DNA of 64,000 nt from Haemonchus contortus (Eukaryota; Nematoda; Chromadorea; Rhabditida; Trichostrongylidae): NCBI GenBank assembly GCA_000469685.2, contig LS997562.1, positions 727,001-791,000 on the forward strand, given 5' to 3'. The notes beneath the pieces are model-generated. The model had not been told where the DNA came from and ran no database searches. It saw only the letters and a list, made by a program, of their open reading frames with translations. Shown in pieces: positions 57,501 through 64,000 of this stretch (the first letter of the stretch is position 1; every line of letters starts with the position of its first letter). A program made the translations under genes and the position numbers.

Positions 57501-60084
57501 GCTGATTTTAGTCTTTCTTTTCCCCTTTAATTCTCAACTTCCCTCTCGCCTCTGACTGCACCTCTTCTAGCGCATTTCTTACTCTTTCTGGTATTCTAGT
57601 TCCGTGGACTCCAGGAATACAACGATCTCAGAAATATGTATGTCTCTCTGATTTCAACTTCGACATGTATAGGGAGAAGCTCGTAGCGGGGAGTTGTTTC
57701 GGCGTCGGCAGTCAATCAACAAAATTGGCTCGATTTAAAAGTGATTTCATGGGCAAAAGTCGGGTGTGTAGGGCTCCTGAAACACGGCTATCAAATATAT
57801 TGAAGTTGAGCAGAAATTGACAACCAGCTAAGCCACGGTAGCTTTCCTCTTTTAGTTGTTCTGAGAGAGAGAGAGTTTGCAGGTTGTTGGATCGAGTGTT
57901 TCTTTGCATGAAAAGCTTCTCTTATGTACTCTTCTTTATTCACTTTTATTTATTCGGTAGTATGTACATTCAGTACTTAGCCAGCTAGGGTGTCACTCGG
58001 TAAGCCAAAAATTGTATCTACGACCTCAGCAGCATCACCCTTAATGGATACAGCCTTAAACATATTAGGAAAGGACGGCTGTATCAAAGGAAAACACAGT
58101 GAACGAGGAATCTGTCGAGCTCTTCAATGTAAATTGAATCAAGGTAAAAATGAACCATCCATTATAACTCTCACGTCAAGTGTTATATCAATTATTGATA
58201 TACTTTGAAAAGCTGCGAAACTCTTCGGCACCGCATTTGTTTTACCAACTTTATGGAACTCGGAGGAAGTCTATGCTAGAGGGAACTCAGCTCTACGTTG
58301 GTTCTGGACTTAGGAAAAATGGTACCTACCTATCGCCTCATGTAATTGACGAGTGAGAGCTCCTTGCAAATCAACAATTGGCTTTCTTATGAGAATACTT
58401 AACAGCATGATGATATCCTGTTTCTTTCTTATGTCGAAGAGTGGCTCAGTTCGAAACATTTTGTTCCTTGGTATTGCTCTTGAGATGAATGGATTTATAA
58501 CAGAAACTCAAAGTCCTAGTTTATACTTCCCCTAAGAAACTACTGTGCACCGCTGCAGTGACCTTCTTGGTACGAGGAAAGACCCCTCCGATCAAGCATG
58601 CCACGTTCTGAGAGAGTTCTGAATTGTTGTAGCGAGTGCTTTTTACACTCCTGACTAATTTCTCAGTACATTGACTACTACTCTTATAAGTTCTCGTGTA
58701 CTTTTTGATGGATATTTTTGCACTTCAAAAATTTTCGAGACTTCGCTGTTGCCTGACATCGTCAAGTTTCGAACTAAAAATTACTGAAGACATTTGAGGT
58801 GTTTTTTCGACCATAGTGACAAACAGTTATGGAGCTGGCTGCTCTATCCATTTCGATAATCCAAGGAAATTGCTCTTTTGAATGTCCAACTCATCGTTTG
58901 AAATTGGCAATGTACATATTTCAGGTGGAGCGAAACTGCTCTGTGAGTAGAAATCGTCAGCTTCCCAATGTCTTTTATGCTTTATTTCGCGTTTTTTGCG
59001 AAGTACTAGATTGCTCGATTACGTTTTCTCCTCAGATCTACTCTTACCGAGAGCAGTTTTTGTTAGTGCTCGCAATTAAAAATGAACAAAATCAGGTATT
59101 CATGCATGGAAGCGAGCTCTGTGATTCCATAGAAAAGTAATGGACATCCGAGGAGTCACTTATGATCAGGAATGTCAGATGTCTAGAGGGCCTCTACCTG
59201 GTTCACGGCTCATTTTTATACTAAAGTCTGTCTCTTTTGCTTAGAAAGATTACTAGTTAGGGACAGTTGGGACGTTGAATTTTTAATAATATAATACACT
59301 ATGCTGGTCTTCAGACAACACTTCAGCGTGAGCATAAGCTACGGAAAGAGAACGTTCATATTCGGATTTGGATCCATCATAAGTCGATTCATTGGCACAA
59401 CTAGGCCCATGATCTTGCGTAAATATTAGGAATTTAGTTTTGGCGTTGAACAATCGATATGGAATTAGCCGCGCAATTTACCGCGCGGGACGCACACTTG
59501 ACCGTCCCCCAGAATTCCCTGATAACAAAAAAGCGTTCGCTCATACATGGTTCCCTGTGATTTCCTGTAGGGTGTATATGTTCATTTGCACGGAACTATT
59601 TTTACATTCTCGCGCAGCCATGAAAATCTCCTGCTTCGTTGTTTTTTGACTGCATGTTCATTTTGTTCCTTTCCGCCGAATTTCCATCAGCTGGAGCCTT
59701 TCAGACTCAGCGTTTTCACCGCCGTCAATATCCACTTTTCTTTTGTTCATTGCAGCATGAACTATGCCTTTTTATGCGGTCTCCCTTTCAGTGCTGTCAG
59801 GTGAAACTTGAACACTAGGATTTTCTATAGACCTTTAACGATAAATATGACAACTCTTTGCATTATAACCACAACAGCTTGATTCTTGCTGTGTATTCTT
59901 CAATATGAATTGTCACGTGTAAGAAGGCTGTTCTGTTATGTGAGAGGTGCATCAGAGGATCGTGGGCCATTCATAATTTCATCATATGAGTGGGGAATTC
60001 AATGCCACGGTCGAAATGGAGGGAAAGAAAGGAAAAAGGAAGGCATCAGGGACAACTTTATTGCGAATTATCCGGTTGCCTACA
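57501..60084. other. No recognised gene; weak exon-like segments
   Basis: At 57990-58143 (plus) a frame reads MDTALNILGKDGCIKGKHSE then RGICRALQCKLNQ and meets a donor-like CAAG/GTAAAAATG, but I see no matching exons. The 103-residue frame at 58829-59140 is unrecognised. At 59460-59510 a foldback-family arm fragment (TTACCGCGCGGGACGCAC) is present. Nothing else is identifiable. Confidence 0.3.
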
Positions 60085-60300
60085 CTTCTCTTATTTATAA
60101 AGCAGAAACTTGGTGTGTCGGTGTGTCTGTGCGTCCGAGAAATTTATAACTGTGATAAAGGTATTGATATGGAAAACCTAACTCCATCCAACATATCCTT
60201 ATTATATGTAAAGCAGTAAATTGGTGGGTAGGCTAATGGAGCGATGCTGCGGAATGTAGTGAGTGTGGAGTGGAGTGAGTACTTTGACACCGCGAACTCG
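60085..60300 (+). mobile_element. Helitron 5' end, second subfamily, truncated
   Basis: CTTCTCTTATTTATAAAGC after an A, TGTCGGTGTGTCTGTGCGTC, and the internal TATATGTAAAGCAGTAAATT block, matching 18454 and 27919. It fades out near 60300. Confidence 0.6.
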
Positions 60301-60441
60301 ATTAGCAGTGGCATGGTGTCATGTTTACAAGAATTTGGAATTTAGCTATTTCACTTCCAAGTACGGCTTCTATGAACCTCGGCATAAGTGTATTGTTGAG
60401 TTTATTCTTTTTCTGAACTCTTCACGAGGTTGGTAAACAAG

Positions 60442-60491
60442 CTTTATTAGGCTGACGTTTCGGCGATATCGCCTTCTTCAGAGCCTGAAAG
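60442..60491 (-). ncRNA. Hammerhead ribozyme motif, PLE 3' terminus
   Basis: On the minus strand: AGGCT, CTGAAGA, stem II AGGCGATATCGCC (fully self-complementary GGCGAT/ATCGCC), GAAAC, GTC, AGCCT, AATAAAG. Compared with 35791 the stem II loop differs but pairing is kept, which supports the structure. Stem III is again just AC/GT. Confidence 0.78.
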
Positions 60492-60676
60492 GATCATAAC
60501 AATCTGTGACTATCCGACCAAACGTCTCCACCAACTCACCGATGTTCGAGACCCCCAGGGCACTCAAGTGATCGAAAGGAGAGGCACTCACCATAGCTTC
60601 GTGGAATTTTCGACACCACCCAGCAAGTGATGGTACCAACCGACTAGTTTCAGCTGGGGGAAATCCTCATTGAAAG

Positions 60677-60965
60677 TCACTGCGGGAAGGCCAATCTTAT
60701 ATAAGGCCGCAGCTCCCGCGTGATTGCGAGACATCCTTCCTTACGATTCATTTTTGGATCAGTGACTTGTATCCCAAATGCCTCAAGGGTTTTGCGTGCG
60801 CACAATTCCGACTCCTGTGCTACGACCTCCACGGTAACCTCAAAAACGCCCCCGTTATGCTTTCGAATTCGGTGACTCCCTAAGGCAGTAGACTCCTTCA
60901 ATCGTCTCATACCGTCTATGTGCTCTTTAACCCTCACGTGGAGTGGTCTTGACGTTTCTCCACGT
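60677..60965 (-). pseudogene. GIY-YIG endonuclease, C-terminal two thirds
   Basis: The minus strand gives GETSRPLHVRVKEHIDG across a stop-free join, then STALGSHRIRKHNGGVFEVT, ARKTLEAFGIQVTDPKMNRK and ITRELRPYIR with a normal stop. The GIY strand and Cys cluster are missing because the copy is truncated at 60968. The start used by the longest ATG-like frame (60937) is internal and not a real start. Confidence 0.78.
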
Positions 60966-60969
60966 GAGG

Positions 60970-61446
60970 GTTAGCTATTTCAGCCTAGCAACCTGCAGTG
61001 AAAGTCCTCTCTCTCACAAAGCGAAGTGAAAGTGATCGGCTGACCCAAAACTTTCTTTCGGATTTATTTAGCACATGAACATATTTGACATCACATATTA
61101 AGTTCTAGTGGTTCAGTTTCTGCTGAGCTTCCCTTCACCAATATTCCCTTTCCCTCTTCAGCATTTCTGTGAAGTGAAATATCATTTGCTCAGGATCCCA
61201 TGATATTATCACTATTGACGGATAAGCTCTTCCTTTGTTAGCACCGCTCGCTCAATGTCTTTCTTATGACTGACCAACCTGATTGGTCAGCCGAAAAATT
61301 TTGAATGGTAGTTATAATTGTTCTCAACTGTTGATAATATCAGTATAAAAAGTCCATGATCGATTTTCATATTTAGGTGGTCGGATTGGTTTCCCTGCAA
61401 CTGATATATAAAAGAAAAAAATGCAATACCTTATCGAGTCACAACA
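60970..61446. other. No recognisable feature
   Basis: Unique-looking sequence between the PLE fragment and the Helitron; short frames only. Confidence 0.3.
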
Positions 61447-62467
61447 TACTACTATATGTAATTCGCTAAGTAGGTCTATTGTTTTGTAGGTGTGTGTGTC
61501 TGACCAGAAGTTCATAACTTCTATCTCCGTGCGTTCAATTTTGGTAGGAGTACGGGGGGGGGGCAGGATGGGAACACCTTGGGAGGGGCTGATAGAGCAC
61601 CTTAGAAGGCGAGAGTCGCAGGATCCGCTACCTCTCTTGTATTATTGGTAGAGCGTTGGCACTGTAGTAAGGGATATGGATCAAGAAGGGACCGTGATGT
61701 TCAGTGATAAGGACTGATAACAGCTGTTAGAGATAACGAGTCATAGAAGACGAGAGTCATTAGGTCTACAGCGTTTTTCATATTAACGGTGGAACACTTT
61801 AACATGTAGGTTGAGTTGGAGTTGATTGATGACAAGGACTGATAACAAACGAGCAAGGGCTGACAAAGAGCCTAGATGGCTAGAGCGAATAGGTTCAATA
61901 TCCCCTTCATGTCAACAGTCATACCTTGGTATTCAAACATTGTTCTTTGATATTTTTCATTTTATTAGACAAGTAGATGCAGCGATAGTAACCGATCGAA
62001 GGCAATTCTTCACAGCTAGATGTAAATTTAGTTTATTTTTTGCTGTTGGACTACGACCGCTATCCATCAAGGTTACTGACTCATTGACACATCAAGGGTT
62101 TTTTTTTGTTTCGATATCTTTTGTGACTAAACTCATCCGACCGCCAATGATCTGGGATTTGATTTGAGATGTATTTTTTTTTCGAAAAAAAGACATCTAA
62201 AATCAGTCGACTAAATTTTTTTCTTTCGTTTTCTTTTTTCTTTTTTCTTTTTCTTTTTTCTTCTTGATGTCAAAAAAATTCATGTGATACGCTACGACGA
62301 CAAAATCTATTTGAGCTCTGTTCCAGTTTCATACTCTCTAAACAGCTAAACAGCGGAGATAAACTTCGAAAAAGACAAAAAAAACTCCTTCGATTCAACA
62401 TTTCTCGGGATAGGGTGTTTGTCACAACAAGGAGGAGAGCCCGGCGTTAGCTCGGCGATCCGACTGG
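61447..62467 (+). mobile_element. Non-autonomous Helitron (1021 bp)
   Basis: The 5' end TACTACTATATGTAATTCGC (normally TCCTAC) follows A. The 3' end has CCCGGCGTTAGCTCGG, CGATCCGACTGG and then T. One GC-box remnant, two TTATCAG-type units (61600-61860), and a 3' part matching 11110-11718. A polypyrimidine run lies at 62216-62262. No protein is encoded. Confidence 0.78.
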
Positions 62468-62786
62468 TATTATATAAATACATGATACTTTTGATAATTT
62501 TGTTGTAGGCCGCTTCTTCGGACTTCTAACCCTGAAACGGTAGTTTTCATGGTACATCATCTTCATATAGTGTGGCTTTTGTTCGATGAACTTACAGCTA
62601 CCCAGTTTTGTGAGTTGGTTCCTTCCCCAATATAACCTGCTACCAAGCTGGTCACAGTACTTTTTCGCGGAAACTTTCTTCTTCTTTTCGATATTGCTCT
62701 TCTCTTCAACTAGGAACTCTGAATTAAACTTCCCATTAAGAGCGTTGTCGATTGGCAGCTCCTAGCATCAAATAGCCGCTCGAATA

Positions 62787-63214
62787 ATGGACCAGCCAGT
62801 AATCTGGAGAGGTTCCCTCCTTTTCGTCCTATTACTTAAATTTAGAAATCAATATGCACTCGACACAATTTGCCGCAATCGTTGCTCAACTGCCTGCTCC
62901 GAGGTGGTCTCATGTAGTATATGCCATGAAAGCGATTTGGGAGTTGTCAACAGTGTGCTAAATTTGTCACAGGTTGCTCAGATCATGAATCGCAGCATAT
63001 GCCACAGCTATGCCACTGCTGTTGGTCCTATGCTTCCTTGGCGTTTGTCATGACGATATCTCTGCTGTCACTCTCAATACATGCCTTTCACATTATCTTT
63101 CTGCAAAGCTTCTGCTGCTTTTCTCAGTTGTTGAATTGCAAGAATTTGAAATTGCCTGCCTGTACGACATCTAAACCTTCAAAGAATATGATTGGTTCCA
63201 GCAAGACTACTTAA
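62787..63214 (+). CDS. Candidate small secreted cysteine-rich protein, two exons
   Basis: Exon 1 (62787-62972) starts MDQPVIWRGSLLFVLLLKFR, with a hydrophobic segment usable as a signal peptide. It continues with a cysteine cluster (ALDTICRNRCSTACSEVV, SCSICHES) and ends at CAG. A 155-bp intron (62973-63127) has a weak GTTGCT donor and a strong CTTTTCTCAG acceptor. Exon 2 (63128-63214) continues in phase with LLNCKNLKLPACTTSKPSKN to a TAA stop. The product has about 90 residues and eight Cys. I recognise no family. Without splicing the first frame runs on to 63053, so the gene model is a hypothesis. Confidence 0.35.
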
Positions 63215-64000
63215 TTCGAATACGATCGGGTGTTTTTTCTTTCTTAGGTGAAATTCTGAGGTGGAAAACAGCGACTCTGCTTATTTCTTCCATTTTTCCA
63301 AAACTGAAACTATGAAAAATTTCGCGTTTTCGGTTTTAAAATGATTTTGGTGAAGCAGCCGAAACACATTCGCTGCCAGCGTATCTATTAGTATAAGCGG
63401 CGACGGCACAATCGAATATGTTTTTGACTATCTTCGAGGATTGGAGTCCTCTTCCGCTTTGAAAATACCGTTCGAGCCAAACTTTAATTTCATTTTTTTT
63501 CATTTCTACCGATAATGAACCTTTTTGTGAACAAGACCTCATTTCATTATTGAACTTTCTGTTTTCCTCGTTCTTCACAAATTCGCCAGATTGGTTTGTT
63601 TGTATTCATTGCCTATCTATTTCTAACAAGGGAAGGATAATTGGTCGCAGTGGCCATTCAAGATAAGATGTATATCCCCGTAGGTGGTTTCGAACGCTGA
63701 TCTCAAATCTGTATTCCAAATCTGCGAAACGATTCTGGGAACAAAGTTACGGGCCCGGAGCCTCCCTGTGTTATACCACTGCGCTGAACGGATCACCGAG
63801 CCGAGCAAAGCCCTTACATGTGCAACGGTAGCCTGGGGGATAGTGTGGTGTATTGATAGGCATGACATCAAGGTTCGAATCCTTGATGCATGGGCTCGTT
63901 TTGCTTTTCCATAAAATGCGTCCTAAACGCTTGCAAAACGTCTTGGGCCCAGTGTTGGGCATCTACAGGGCTTCCTCACAAATAAGGAACACTGTAGAGG
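63215..64000. other. No recognised gene; tRNA-like T arm
   Basis: At 63866-63888 CATCAAGG and CCTTGATG enclose TTCGAAT, a perfect T-arm with B-box GGTTCGAATCC. An A-box-like GTAGCCTGGGGGATAGTG lies about 35 bases upstream, but no acceptor stem closes. On the minus strand GCAGTGGTATAACAC (63765-63780) and GCGTTCGAAACC (63687-63698) also look like A and B boxes. These could be tRNA-derived SINE pieces. Confidence 0.35.

Larger units (their letters stand above)
60410..60968 (-). mobile_element. PLE 3' fragment with GIY-YIG and hammerhead
   Basis: Minus-strand copy running from the middle of the endonuclease (60968) to the element's 3' end (about 60410). At its truncated 5' edge, 60930-60975, there is a 16-bp inverted repeat (TAACCCTCACGTGGAG and inverse) around 14 bases, possibly made during template switching. 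Confidence 0.8.

Noticed and set aside
57099..57530. 143-residue plus-strand open frame
   Set aside because: Lies in the TTATCAG minisatellite; the internal repetition of the peptide follows the DNA repeat.

Overview
This 64 kb window looks like nuclear DNA of a clade V (probably strongylid, hookworm-like) nematode. That is an inference. It rests on the dense mix of RTE, CR1-like, Penelope-like, mariner/Tc1 and Helitron families, on moderate GC, on short TTTTCAG-type splice acceptors at the few possible host exons, and on the absence of any prokaryotic gene organisation. Nearly everything that can be identified is transposable-element sequence, much of it broken. No complete host gene is certain. 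The two best host candidates are a membrane-protein terminal exon (15720-16080, minus) and a small two-exon cysteine-rich secreted protein (62787-63214, plus).

Layout. 0-3.3 kb: a broken non-LTR ORF1, a mariner fragment, a 202-bp palindrome and a short mariner-type element. 3.4-12.9 kb: a nest in which a 5.05-kb LTR element (3718-8770, minus, 4-bp CCCG target duplication) sits inside a minus-strand Helitron. A 564-bp Tc1-type MITE separates that Helitron from a plus-strand Helitron holding a Penelope-like (PLE) fragment, and a third Helitron follows 18 bp further on. 13-18 kb: a decayed mariner, the membrane-protein exon and a decayed Tc1-like element. 18.3-21.2 kb: two Helitrons joined tail to tail. 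21.5-26.5 kb: a second copy of the MITE, a mariner pseudogene, and two PLE copies in inverted orientation with reverse transcriptase and GIY-YIG domains. 27.9-33.7 kb: a Helitron 5' end, a Mutator-type element with 9-bp target duplication, another Helitron, a foldback element and a fairly young maT (DD37D) transposon. 35.2-41 kb: an inverted PLE pair with hammerhead-ribozyme motifs, a CR1-like RT, a Helitron and an RTE fragment. 46-53.7 kb: three more Helitrons (one with about 350 bp of AC repeat), a TTAA-flanked MITE and a 259-bp tandem duplication. 54-64 kb: an RTE copy, a foldback element, Helitron and PLE pieces and the small cysteine-rich gene candidate.

The most unusual items are these. 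(1) The LTR element encodes gag, a CCHC zinc knuckle and a DTGS protease, but in place of reverse transcriptase and integrase it carries what looks like an SGNH-hydrolase-like domain; its leader is built of tandem repeats. (2) Three PLE termini carry hammerhead ribozyme cores with a near-zero stem III. (3) A Helitron lineage is built from internal minisatellites, and one copy has a duplicated 3' terminator hairpin. (4) A MITE family joins the N-terminal DNA-binding part of a Tc1-type transposase directly to its extreme C-terminus.
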